Below are positions 10,001 to 20,821 of a DNA stretch of 20,850 nt, piece by piece. The position numbers were made by a program, and so were the translations under genes. Numbering within the stretch: the stretch's first letter is position 1; each line of letters begins with the position of its first letter. The notes under the pieces were generated by a model. The model saw only the letters and a program-made list of their open reading frames with translations, was not told where the DNA came from and did no database searches. The DNA is taken from NCBI GenBank assembly GCA_001632435.1, contig KV424020.1, positions 88,765 through 109,614 of the forward strand, read 5' to 3'. The stretch comes from Calocera cornea HHB12733. Its lineage: Eukaryota; Basidiomycota; Dacrymycetes; Dacrymycetales; Dacrymycetaceae.

Positions 10001-12489
10001 GGAATGCATGTACATCGAGCAGCTCTTCTGGGCGCAGACAAGTCATGAGTGCGTCCAATGATCGCATGCACAAGGGCTCAACGGCAGTCAAGGCAATGCC
10101 CATGATTGACCGGAACGATTCCAACGCGTCGGGATCTTGATCGAATATTTGGGAGAGGACGTCGTTGTAGAGGCCATCCAGGCTGGTATCACCTCGTCGA
10201 GTCACAACAAGATAACGATCAGATGGGCTCTGGCGCACGCGAGGTCCCTTGATGTAGCTGCATGCGACTGCTGCCCACTGAAAGAGCCCTTCGGCCTTGG
10301 CGGACAGCGTTGTGCATGACTCTTCCGACAAGCCGCGCGGTAGGTTACCGTGTACATCCGTCAGCGTATACCGGATATAGTGCAGAATATCGCCAGACAG
10401 TTGGACGTCGTCTGCAAGTGTTGGCATCCGCTTGACAATGGTTTCAGTGGACGATTCCGGGAATGACTCTTGAATATCTTGCTCCGCTCGGGCTGTGATA
10501 AGGAATCGGAAAGAGCTAGGCAGATCCCGGAATCTCTGTGCGATCATCCTGATAATCTTAGCTCGAGCCTCGACCGTCCCACTTTCGTCCAGCGCGTCGA
10601 TGATGATGACGATAGTGCCGCTCACAGAGAGCATCCGAGCCGGCCCGAGTACGAAAGTGTCGAACTGCGTCTCGATGTCTTTGGTGCTGCATCGTGCCTT
10701 GCTGCCGCCAACGGATTTCGATAAAGCAGCCTTGAAGGCTGGTCTGCCGTCACATAAGTCGCGCGCCATGTTCCGAAACAGGCTCTCCGGGGTGCGTGTG
10801 GCGGCCTCACTGGTACTGAAGCAGAACACGGACCCGATTTGCTTCAGCTTGTCGAATCGACTAGCAATGGTATGCGCGATAGTTGATTTGCCCGTGCCTG
10901 CTGGTCCCATGAGGATGTATATGCGCGGGGTATCCAGGGCGTCCACGCTCGCCCACTCCGTAATCTCATCCAGAAGAAGATCTCTCGTACCGGCAAGACA
11001 GCGTTTGCCTATCTCGTAGCCAGCGCCGTCTGCATAAGGTATATCGCGAATATCCATGTCGTCAGCTACAATATGCTTAGTGATTGTGCATGGCTCTGAG
11101 ATATTGGTACTCACAGAGGTCCTTGATATTTGCGAGCATCCGCACTGTTGCAATTTCAATTCGAAGCTGCGACCCAGTGCAGAATTCTTCAAGCAGATCG
11201 TCGAAGCTACCGCTGTACTCGCCTATCTTCGCTGTCATGCTCGATGCGCTTTGTTGAAGCACCCTTCGCACTGGTCGGAGGTCTTAATATGAGCCCTGGT
11301 GATGCATGGACGGGAAGTGGACGCGCACAGAAGCTTGGATTTCTCGCATATGTCGAGATGAAATGCCCGCACTCAACCGTCTGCATCGCGAGACGGGAGA
11401 GTACGCCCTCGCGGGACTTTTCATTTTGGAGATCTTGCGCATCGCATAAGAATTCGTAGACGTCCTGCATCTTCTGCACCAGTTTCTGGATCTTTGTATC
11501 GCGATCCCGCTGAATCTTCACCAACTAAATGGTGATCAGTTCGTGTACTGAAAGTAGGAGTGGTATACGCACCTTGTATGCCGCTGATAGTACGCTCCAG
11601 GCCATCTTCGCATATGGGTGTACCTGCCGAGTACGAACATGAGCACCTGCATTCCGCTGGGTCACTATCCCTGCGCACCTCGGTAATAGCATCCATCATC
11701 TTGGTAAATGCCTCCAGTCTATCCAACAGCGGCTCCCACGAGCTCTCTATCCCCTTGACAATAATTCCCGTAAGCGCATCCTTTATGGGCTGGAGTGCGT
11801 CGCTTGCTGGCATGCCGGAGTTGCCGGAGTCGAGGCTCGGTAGCGTGTGCAGAGTCGCAACGGCGGTGGCGGCGTCTTCTACTGCCTGTTGGACGGCGGG
11901 GTTGAGCGGCGACTCAGGAACTGTAGATTGGACAGCCGGAGAGAGGGAGAGTTTAACGTAGATAACGCTCTTGTCCTTGCTCGCTGCACCTCGAACAAGC
12001 GGGACGGCACCTCCGCACAGTCAGCACAGACTTTGAGGCAAATGCAGCAAGGACTCACCACTCATCGACCAGTCCTTCACAGGCATCCCAGTGGTAGCAA
12101 TCGCTTCTACTGGTCGGCCGCTGTGGTTCTTGTATAGCGTGACGCTGAGCGCACATTCGGGCGAATGCGTGCTACAGCTCATGTCAGACCAGGATCTTGC
12201 GAATGAGGATGCAGGATACGTACAGCTCCCGTCGATCCTCCGCCGTGTCCCACACCACTGCGCTTTCCTTCGTCCTCAGCTCTCGCGTGCTCCACCCCTC
12301 CTGCCCGTCTGGGCTGATCTTGAGCCAGTACTTGCCCTCGGACTGGAGGAAGCCCCGCGTGGGCAGTCCCTCCACACTCGCCCCTGACAGTTGTCTGTAT
12401 CAGCGCCCAAGTCGCAGTAGAAATGACAGATTCCCCGCACCAGAGAAAATGTAGTTGCATTTGGCAGGAGGATCTGCACTGGAAGACAT
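7075..12489 (-). CDS. NLR-A: C2-like - helical bundle - NACHT - 14xWD40 STAND protein (10 exons, about 1646 aa)
   Basis: Predicted cytosolic NTP-switched receptor of the fungal NWD class. Exons on the minus strand: 12489..12441, 12383..12224, 12171..12059, 12010..11679, 11623..11573, 11524..11329, 11270..11115, 11065..9540, 9487..7472, 7416..7075. Splicing gives one frame. Residues ~15-135 form a C2-like beta module (GASVEGLPTRGFLQSEGKYWLKI, split here by exon 1/2). Residues ~140-350 are helical (VHPYAKMAWSVLSAAYK, then LVQKMQDVYEFL), possibly MLKL/HeLo-like. Walker A GPAGTGKST is at ~406-414, Walker B is IVIIIDALDE, and a sensor-like FRFLITARAE follows. A PLHSSFAQLL motif marks the post-NACHT helical region. 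Fourteen WD40 repeats (~936-1530, mostly AFSPDG..VSGS.DKTIRIWD) make two propellers. The tail contains GWIKGDDRDHLLWIPP and DLSKFVHG. The start is fixed by an in-frame stop at 12538-12540. The weakest point is the last intron (7417-7471, donor GTTCAT). The neighbour NLR-B is its divergent paralog. Confidence 0.85.
7417..7471 (-). other. Putative last intron of NLR-A with non-consensus donor
   Basis: The WD40 exon runs into a frame that ends without the conserved C-terminal tail. The tail (beginning near IPELDWT) is open in another frame right after a TAG. A 55-nt intron with donor GGC|GTTCAT and acceptor CATTAG|AAG is in the correct phase (0) and restores the frame. The donor is poor compared with the GTGCGC/GTGAGT/GTAGGT donors of the other introns. 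NLR-B has no intron at this point, so a recent frameshift is the alternative. Confidence 0.4.
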
Positions 12490-13348
12490 ATGTCGAGGTG
12501 TGGAAGCGTACACGTCGAAGGTACCCCATCTCCTCGATTAACCTCGATCTCCCTCCAGCGCCCGCAGGGCTTGTAATAGCTCGCTAACACAGTCCAGCAC
12601 ATGCGGACCTCGTGGGGCAAAGATCGCGTAGGTCGGTGGGAACCCGGACCATAGTCACATCTGGGTGGGGCGTGGGAGTGGGCGGAACGACACGAGGATC
12701 GTCGCAGGGTCCATCTCGCTGGCAGTCCTTGATTCGCTGAGAGTGGATCCGCAAAGGATGAATGGATGTCGGCTATCCCAGCGGGATGCGGCACGGGAGG
12801 AAGAGAAATCAGAGAGGCGAGTGAACGAGGATATACGCACTGGGTCGAGGAATGAAGTGCCTGGGGAGGGACATGGGTGCAAAGTCGCCAAGTCGCGCAG
12901 GCGCGCGAGTCACGTGAGCTCGTGTACTCCCTCGCGTACGGAGGACACGGTGCTCAACCACCAGCTGCCGTTCATGCATCAGCATATCCGTTATCACACT
13001 GCGTTAGATGGTCCACAGCTGCACAACTGACCCAATCTTCATTCAAAGTATTTCGATGTTACGAACACGACTAGCGTCCTCCGGCTATTCCTCGCCTCGT
13101 GGCGACCCTATCCGACCTCTGCGTGCTTCTCGCGGCAGCTCCCGACTTCCGAGCCATGCTCATACCAACCGGGTCTGTACTCGATGCTGATGATGCACCT
13201 GCAATACGATAGCATCGCTGGACTACTAGGACGGTCGTTGCGGTGATTGGGTCGTTGTAGCATAACCGTCTTCAGACTGTCGTGAGAGTGCGAACAGGAT
13301 CAATAACCGACGGTCGACGCCTCTCACTTCCATCAGTCGCCGAACCAG
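12490..13348. promoter_or_regulatory. Shared 859-bp divergent promoter region of the NLR pair
   Basis: The two NLR start codons face away from each other across 859 bp, and both open with ATG TCT. In-frame stops just upstream of each start (12538-12540 for NLR-A, 13304-13306 for NLR-B) argue that no coding exon is missed. An 8-bp palindrome TCACGTGA (E-box CACGTG, 12911-12916) lies almost exactly at the midpoint. A CCAAT string is at 13032-13036. No clear TATA box is seen on either side. Small open frames inside have no recognisable motif. Confidence 0.65.
12910..12917. promoter_or_regulatory. Palindromic E-box TCACGTGA at the centre of the divergent promoter
   Basis: TCACGTGA is self-complementary and contains CACGTG, the core site of fungal bHLH factors such as the Pho4/Cbf1 type (established knowledge). 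It is 421 bp from the NLR-A start codon and 431 bp from the NLR-B start codon. Its position makes it a candidate shared operator. A single hexamer can also occur by chance. Confidence 0.35.
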
Positions 13349-16300
13349 ATGTCTATCAGCGAGCAGAATACGAGGAGCGCAGAGCCTGTCATGCTTAAGT
13401 ATCTCTTCTCCGGTGAGTGCGCCTCGCATACATAGAGCTTCAATCTGAAGCATGGACAGGCGCGACGGTCGAAGGCCTGCCGACGCGCGGTTTCCTCAAG
13501 TCCGACGGCAAGTACTTGCTCAAGATAAGCTTTGACGGAATAGAGAGCTGGACTACACGGGAAATGCGGACGAAGGAGAGTACCGTCGTATGGAGTGCAG
13601 CAGAAGACAGGAAGGAATTGTGCGCGTGCTGCATTCTCCACAGATTGCATCGTCTGACCACCGTCTAGTGAGCAAACGTCCACCTGTAATCTGCAGGCCA
13701 TACTGTACAAGAATCACAGTGGCCGTTCACAAGAGGAACTTGGGACAGCTATGCTGTCATTGGAGAGCTGGTTGACGTCGAGTGCGCCGTGTATTCGATG
13801 AGCTGCGAGTGCCGGCTAAACTCAATCACTAGGTGCTACGCTCGTACCAGCTACGTCGATCAAATACAAGACATCGATCATCATCAAACTATCAATCGAC
13901 AGGCAGGATGACGTACCGTTGAAGACGAATGTCGACCCTGATGTAGAACGCGCAGTGCAGCAGGCCGCCATCGACGTGTCCGGCATGCACAAGCTACCGA
14001 GTCTGGACTCTGCGGCCGTCGCGGCGGGGCAGCTTCAGCCCATCAAGAACGCCTTAACGAGCGACGTCGTGAAGGGAATAGAGAGCTCTTGGGAGCCGCT
14101 GCTGGATAAGCTGGATGCGTTTACGAAGATGATGGATGCGGTTGTTGAGGTGCGCATGGGTCCTGCACAGTCTGGAAACCAGCCCTCACCTCTGTCCATC
14201 AAGGTGCACCCGTATGCCAAGATGGCGTGGACAGTCATATCGGCCGCATATAAGGTGCGTCACGAACCGCTGGTCGTAAGCTGCCCCGGCTGACTCGGCG
14301 ATTAGCTGGTCAGGGGTCAACAAGATCGTGATGCCAGGGTGGAACAGCTGGTGGAAAAGATGCAGAATGTATATGACTTTCTATGCGATGCACACGATCT
14401 GCAGAGTGACAAGTCGCGAGAGGGAGTGCTATCTCGACTGTCAATGCAAACTGTCGAATGCGGACACTCCATCTCGACCTACGCAAGAAACGCTACATTC
14501 TGTCCGTCCCACTTCCTTCGTGTATCGACGCTTCCTCACACGCATTCCGTAATAGTCCGCCGGATTCTTGAGCAAAGCGCATCCAACATGAACGCGAAGA
14601 TACATGCATACAGCAGCAGCTTCGACGACTTATTACAGGACTTCCGTACAGGCTCACAATTGCGAACTGAGATTACAACAGTCCGCATACTCGCGGATAT
14701 CAAGGATCTTGGTTCGTGCTATGAGATCTGTACGTGTCAATGACTGAATATGTCTCAGCCGTTGCTATGGAGCTTCGCGATATCTTCTATACGAGAGGCG
14801 CCGGATATGAAATAGGAAAGACTTGTCTGCCCGGCACGAGAGCAGCGCTCTTAGACGATATCACGGCATGGGCAAGCTCAGACGTGGTTGACACTCCACG
14901 TACGTACTTATTATTGGGACGTGCTGGAACGGGCAAGTCGACTGTCGCGCATACAATTGCCGGACGGTTCGACAACTTGAAGCAGCTCGGATCAATGTTT
15001 TGCTTCCGAAGAACCGAGGCTACACGGACACCAGAGAGCCTGTTTCGCAATATCGCCCGCGATCTATGCGATGGATGGCCCGCGTTCAGGGACGCCCTCA
15101 CCAAGTCAATCGATGGCAAGACATCCCGCTGCAGTACGAATGATCTCGAGTTGCAGTTCAGCAGCTTTCTTCTTGGGCCCGCCCGGCTTCTGGCCGTGAG
15201 TGGCACTATTGTCGTCATCATCGATGCGTTGGATGAATGCGGAACAATCGCCGATCGACAGAAGCTGCTCGAGATACTGTCACATCGGGTTCAGCAATTA
15301 CCTTCCACGTTCCGTTTCCTCATCACGGCGCGGGCGGAGCCTGACATAGAGGAGTCTTTTTTGGGCTCGACAATTTCGACTATTGTGAAGCACATGCCAA
15401 CACCTGAGAAGGACAAGCAACTACAAAGCGATATTCTTGAATACATCCGCCACACGTTGTCAGCGCCAGGCGGCAGGTTGCCCTTCGGCTTACCCGAGGA
15501 CGCTTGCGGCACGTTGGCCAGCAAAGCAGAAGGGTTGTTCCAATGGGCATACGTTGCTTGCGAATACCTCAAAGTCCCCCGCATAGGATCAACTACCCAG
15601 AGACGATACAAGCAGCTCGAAGCAGGGAAGGACTCACGACTTGACAGCCTATACGAAACCGTACTTCAGCCGCTACTGGTCGAATCACCTGTACTGGAGT
15701 CGTTCAAGTGTATCTTAGGATTCGTCCTCACCGCGGTCGAACCCCTTCCCAGGCAATCGCTTCGCGACCTTGTGACTTTGCTTGAACCGGAAGAGTTCTT
15801 GGACGTCGATGAAATACTACCATATCTGGGCTCGCTACTGAGCGGAGTTGGACATCAAGATATAGGTCCAGTGCGGCCTCTCCACTCTTCTTTTACCGAC
15901 TTGCTGCAACGATCCACGAGTGACAACCCATACTACATCGGCGTCGCTGGTCATCATGACCGGCTGGCAATTAGCTCCTTGCGGCTTCTCAAACGAGATT
16001 TGCGATTCAATATGGGTGGCCTGGAGAACTCGTACCGGTTGAACACAGATGTCTCCAGCGACCGGAAGAAGCTTCCCGAACAGCTCACTTACGCTTGCAA
16101 GTATTGGGGACAGCATCTAGCCATGTCGAGAGAAGACTTTGAACTTGAAGTAGCCGATCTGCTCCGTGTCCTCTTCTTGGAGAACTTCCTTTTCTGGCTG
16201 GACGCAGCTAGTATTGCGGGTGCGGTCAGTGAGATTCCCGGATGCGCTTTGGCTGCGATAGATCGCTTACAGGTGTGCCGGGAGACTCTGCTTTGTCGCG

Positions 16301-18611
16301 CTGTACTGACTGTACGTGACAGCACGTGGATGAAAAAATGGTGCAAGTTGTAAGGGAGGGCGTAAAATTCGTCCGGACCTTTGTACGGCCAATTGTAGAT
16401 TCCGCAGCCCATGTGTATTTATCAGCCTTGGTCTGGACACCCACCACGAGTACCATTGCAGCACTGTACAACTCGAACTTTCCCTGGAAGGCTCGCATCT
16501 CCCACTGTGCCGCCGCCGCCTGGCCCAGTTTGAGTCTCAGCATTGAAGACAATAATACGGAGGAGATAACATCTGTCACGTTTACGCCCAACGGAAAACG
16601 CATCATCTGTGGATCTCGGGATGCCACCATACGCGTATGGGATGCTGAGACGGGCCATGCTATTGGCGTGCCGTTTGGTACCAGGGATGGCTTTTCGATA
16701 TCCCTTGCCATTTATCCGGACGGGCGTCGGATTGTATGCGGCTCGGCGAACAAGACTCTGCAGATTTGGGACACCTACACAGGCGGTGCTATTGGAGAGC
16801 CACTTCTGGGTCATCGAGACTCTGTGACTTCAGTGGCAATTTCGACTGATGGCCAACGCATCGTATCTGGCTCCACGGACAATACGGTCCGAATTTGGGA
16901 TGCCGAGACAAGACGCACAGTCGGACGACCGCTGTTGGGGCATCATGAGTCGGTAACATCGGTTGCCATCTCCTCGGACGGCAGACACATTGTATCGGGC
17001 TCGGATGACAAGACCGTCAGAATCTGGAATGCGACGACTGGACACGGACCGTCGATCGTCATCAGCCACCAAACCTGGGTCTGCTCTGTCGCTATTTCGC
17101 CCGACGGTGATTACATTATCTCTGGTTCCGCAAACGGCACTCTGCAATTTTGGGAGACCAAGACGGGGCACGCCGCTGATAAGCCTTTTGTGGGTCATAC
17201 CTCCCGGGTTTGGTCTACGGCAATCTCGTCCGATGGCACCCGTATCGCGTCGGCGTCCGGTGATGGGACAGTGCGAATGTGGGATGCCGAGATGGGGCTT
17301 GCAATAGGACAACCGCTACGAAGCGGTAACTCGTGGGCTAGGTCTGTGGCCATTTCTGCCGATGGAAGACGTGTTGTCTCGGGATATGGGGATGGAGCTG
17401 TACGGGTTTGGGATATGGATGCCGGCTACTTGGGAGAGCCCCTGGTTGGCCATGAGCCTCCTGTCAACTCAGTGGTGATATCGTCCGACGGGAAGTACAT
17501 ATTGTCCGGCTGCTCCGATGAAGTCGTGCGAATCTTGGATGCCGAAACGGGAGATGTCCTGAGTGATGCATTTGAGGGTCATGATGACCAAGTTACTTCT
17601 GTTGCTATCTCGCAAAGCGGGAAGCTCATCGTCTCCGGGTCTCTCGACCATACCGTACGACTTTGGGACGCCGAGGCCGAAACAGCCATTGGCGAGCCAC
17701 TTGCCGGCCACGAACGAACTGTCAGCTCAGTCGCTATCTCACCTGATGAGTCCTGGATTGCGTCCGGATCTTACGATGGAACAGTTCAACTCTGGGACTC
17801 TGGGACGTTGAAGGCTCTCGATGACCCGCTAATTGGTCATCTCAGCGCAGTGGATTCGGTCGCTATTTCCCCCGATGGGAACCGCATCGTGTCAGGATCT
17901 AGTGATAAGACGGTGCGGCTCTGGGATGCAAAGACGAAACGGCCCATCGGCGAGCCGTTGGTCGGTCACACCGACACGGTCCTAGCGGTTACCATTTCTG
18001 CGGACGGCAAGCACATTGTGTCCGGCTCTTGTGACAAGACCGTTCGACTCTGGGATGCCACGACGGGACAGCCCATTGGCGAGCCTCTGGTTGGTCACTC
18101 AAAGATGGTCCGATCTGTGTCTATCTTGGCAGATAGAAAGCGTATTGTATCCGGTTCCGAAGACCGTACAATACGGGTCTGGGATGTTGAGACACGGCGT
18201 CAGGTTGGTGAACCGCTGACGGGCCACGAGAAGGCAGTTCTCTCTGTGGCCGTCTCCCCCGACCAGCGGTGGATTGCCTCGGCGTCTAAAGATGGGACGA
18301 TTAGACTCTGGGACCTCGAAGCTGGAGTTCCCCTTCGTAATCTCTCTTTGTCGCCGGAGCCGGCGGAGCAACCTTCACAAATTTACGAGTCAGACGGCGA
18401 TGGGCAAGTCAGCATTAAGTTCGACTTCGCGTCCGGATGGATCGTCGCTAACGAGAAGGAGTACATCCTTTGGGTGCCGCCCGATCAGATGCATAGACTG
18501 TATACTGGACAATGTCGCCTGATCATTCCTGTCGAGACGATGGTGACTATCGATCTCAGCAAGTTTGTGCACGGAAAGCGCTGGACTGAGTGTTACAAGC
18601 CGCTTCCGTAG
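13349..18611 (+). CDS. NLR-B: C2-like - helical bundle - NACHT - 14xWD40 STAND protein (9 exons, about 1619 aa)
   Basis: Divergent paralog of NLR-A with the same inferred receptor role. Exons: 13349..13412, 13460..13619, 13669..13781, 13833..14149, 14204..14254, 14306..14501, 14556..14711, 14759..16272, 16323..18611. Introns are 47-54 nt and the joined frame is continuous. The N-terminus carries a C2-like module (GATVEGLPTRGFLKSDGKYLL, KYKTSIIIKLS). The helical part follows at ~140-350 (VHPYAKMAWTVISAAYK, LVEKMQNVYDFLCDA). The NACHT has Walker A GRAGTGKST (~406-414) and Walker B IVVIIDALDE (~503-512). PLHSSFTDLL lies after the NACHT. A linker with VKFVRTFVRPIVDSAAHVYL precedes fourteen WD40 repeats (~931-1530; typical SVAIS.DG..IVSGS.DKTVRLWD). 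The tail has FASGWIVANEKEYILWVPP and DLSKFVHGKRW. The start follows an in-frame stop at 13304-13306. The fifth-exon acceptor is AAG (14201-14203). All key NTPase residues are present, so the protein looks functional. Confidence 0.88.
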
Positions 18612-20649
18612 TTCGGTTCTTTTTACAACGTTTTGGTGTTCTGTTGTCAATACCTGTCTACAGTTTGGATTGAATATATGACTGTATCAAGCTGTTGCTG
18701 ATGATGAGGATGCATCTGGAGGACGCAGCACACGCCGATTTCAGCTCGACGGCTGTTCCGCCGGCGGGGCCCACCGCATCACTGATCCAACCCTCAGTTG
18801 CAGTCAGTTCCGGGGTGGGGTGGCTCCATCGCCACAGCATTTATATCTTCTTATCACCTAGTCGATTTTGAGTGAATATAGGTGGGAGAGAGGGGACTGT
18901 TTCCGACGTGAGGCGGAGAGGGGTGGGGACAGTGCAGAGAAATGTGTCTAATCGTCACGGGCAGAGCGCGTACAGGCTGTCGAGGTCGCGTTGTGGGGCT
19001 TGTCGAACCGTCGTCGTCTTCCACCTGCGGCTCCCAAGATAAGACGGTGCTGGTACAGCGCGTGGGCGGGCGGCGCGTGAAGGTCTTGTTGTGGGCCAGG
19101 AAGCTACGCCCTGGCCCCTGAGGGCACGGGCAGAGTATGCGCCGTCCGACTGTCCGCCGTACCAGACCGAATTCTGTCCTCTCCCGCCTTCCCCACCGTT
19201 GTGCGACTTTACCCATTCCCCCCCTCTCACAGAGACCTCATCGGATGAGAGGGTGAATGCATCTAGCCATCGCGTGAGATAGGTATGCGGGTGATAGGGG
19301 GCTGAGTATCGGGAGACAGGCGAGCAGCGCGACGCGCCGTGCACGTCGGCCCACAGACTTTTATTCTTCCCCTTCGTCCCTCCTCCATCCCCTGCTGTAC
19401 TTTCCATGCCTATAGCTCCTGGTCAACCGCAGCTCATGTCCCGCTCCAGCCTCAATGATATCACATCGCCCTCCCCCTCGTTTCTCCTGCCGTCCCCCAC
19501 CCTCATCTCCGCCCTGATACGGTGGTAAGACGCATCGCTCCAGGGCATGCCAATACCCGGCTTCCTCCAATCTGATCAGCCTCACCTCACGGACTAAAGG
19601 GCTGGACCAGGGCGGAACGGGGAACAGGGGAGAACACAGATGCTTGGAGCGGGGCTTGGGGATAAACAGGCTTTGTCCGTCCTCGATGTCCTTTCGTGGG
19701 CTGCGTTTGTCTGATGCATCACAACCAGCAAAGGCCGCCGTGCAACATGCAGGTCACAGTATGCAAGTACCACAACAAACACCCTGTAGAAGAGATTGGG
19801 CGTTCGCATACCCCTTGTAGAACTGGTTTGACAACCGGTACGTCGCCTGGCTTCTGAGCTTGGACAACCTCACTGACTCAAGTTGCAGGTGCCCCGCTCG
19901 CAAGGCATGCCCTAACGCAAGACTATGCAGTGACATCCATCCCTCTGCTCCTCAGTGCGGTTGACACATCTACCCCCACGCAATGCACAACCCCCCCGTG
20001 CAGCAAGCAGAGTAGCAAGCCGCCGAAGCCGTCTATGGTCCGAGCGCACCGGGCTGGGAACCATGAGCGCGCGGCAGGCCAGTTCTAGCCAGGTCGCGCT
20101 AACTGGGACAGCTGTGGGCGGCATTCCGCTCTGCTTCTGGGAGCTGGTGTTGGATGGGATAGCGCTATTTTGGCAGATGATGCATTTGGCTCAGGTGCGT
20201 ACGCTGCGCAAGCATGGTCTGAAGGAGTGTTGCTCATCACCATGTCAGGTCTATCCGTATACCGCGAGGATATGGGTCGTGCTGTTTCCTTGTGAATAGT
20301 TCGCCCATTTCGAATATTGTATCATGGGAGGGGGGCTACTATTTGTAGAGTAGATTGACCAGCGGTCTGATCCCCGACGTGTGGAATCGCTGCATGATTG
20401 TGATGTAGAGCTCCTTCCCATATCCGGGTCTCCTCGTCTGGGCCGCACACCGTCTTCTCGCGCTAAAGTCTTCCATCACCTCATACAGTCTCCCGCCTTC
20501 CCATCCACCTCACCCTTTTTATCCCATCCCCCTGCCAACCACCCAAGGAGAGGTGAATAACGCCGGCAACTGTCGTGTCGGCGTTGTACAAGGGCCGCTT
20601 CATCCACTCGAGCTGGTCGCCTTCAACACTGGACGCGGAGTAGGGTCCA
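18612..20649. other. 2-kb interval without a convincing gene
   Basis: This is the 3' flank of NLR-B (T-rich stretch just after the stop, 18618-18660) followed by GC-rich and CT-rich sequence. Open frames on both strands lack recognisable motifs. Pyrimidine-rich tracts at 19180-19230 and 19370-19520 resemble basidiomycete promoter or UTR sequence. No RNA gene was recognised. Confidence 0.45.
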
Positions 20650-20676
20650 CTATTGAGCGCCTTAAGCGCTCAATAG
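20650..20676. repeat. Hairpin 1: 11-bp perfect stem, 5-nt loop
   Basis: CTATTGAGCGC at 20650-20660 pairs perfectly with GCGCTCAATAG at 20666-20676 around CTTAA. It is the first of four hairpins packed into the last 200 bp of the window. Confidence 0.9.
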
Positions 20677-20703
20677 CAGCCAATCAGCGCCTAAGTGGCT
20701 GAT

Positions 20704-20753
20704 GCACGGAAGCGGCTGATTGGATGCTGATTTGCATCCATCCGCTTCCGTGC
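20704..20753. repeat. Hairpin 2: nested 12-bp and 7-bp perfect stems
   Basis: GCACGGAAGCGG at 20704-20715 pairs with CCGCTTCCGTGC at 20742-20753. Inside it TGGATGC (20721-20727) pairs with GCATCCA (20734-20740) around TGATTT. A competing 8-bp pairing (CCAATCAG 20680-20687 with CTGATTGG 20716-20723) links it to the upstream spacer. Confidence 0.9.
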
Positions 20754-20785
20754 TGAAAATCAGCACCCGCTCGCGCGCGTCAAGC

Positions 20786-20810
20786 AATCAGCTCCCGAAA
20801 GGAGCTGATT
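20786..20810. repeat. Hairpin 3: 10-bp perfect stem, 5-nt loop
   Basis: AATCAGCTCC at 20786-20795 pairs perfectly with GGAGCTGATT at 20801-20810 around CGAAA. No T-tract follows and there is no adjacent gene, so it does not look like a bacterial-type terminator. Confidence 0.9.
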
Positions 20811-20821
20811 TGCCTCCGGCC

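Noticed and set aside
12276..12891. Minus-strand open frames in the NLR intergenic region as an upstream exon of NLR-A
   Set aside because: A short first exon (12489..12441) already supplies a Met, the correct phase and the residues matching NLR-B exon 1, and an in-frame stop lies just upstream.
19955..20299. Plus-strand open frame with a hydrophobic middle
   Set aside because: No recognisable family, weak start context, and the N-terminal third is Arg/Ser-rich noise; too little support to call a gene.
20339..20476. Minus-strand 45-codon open frame ending in a protein-like KELYITIMQRFHTSGIRPL segment
   Set aside because: It could be the last exon of a gene to the right, but no upstream exon or splice site could be connected, so it is not annotated.
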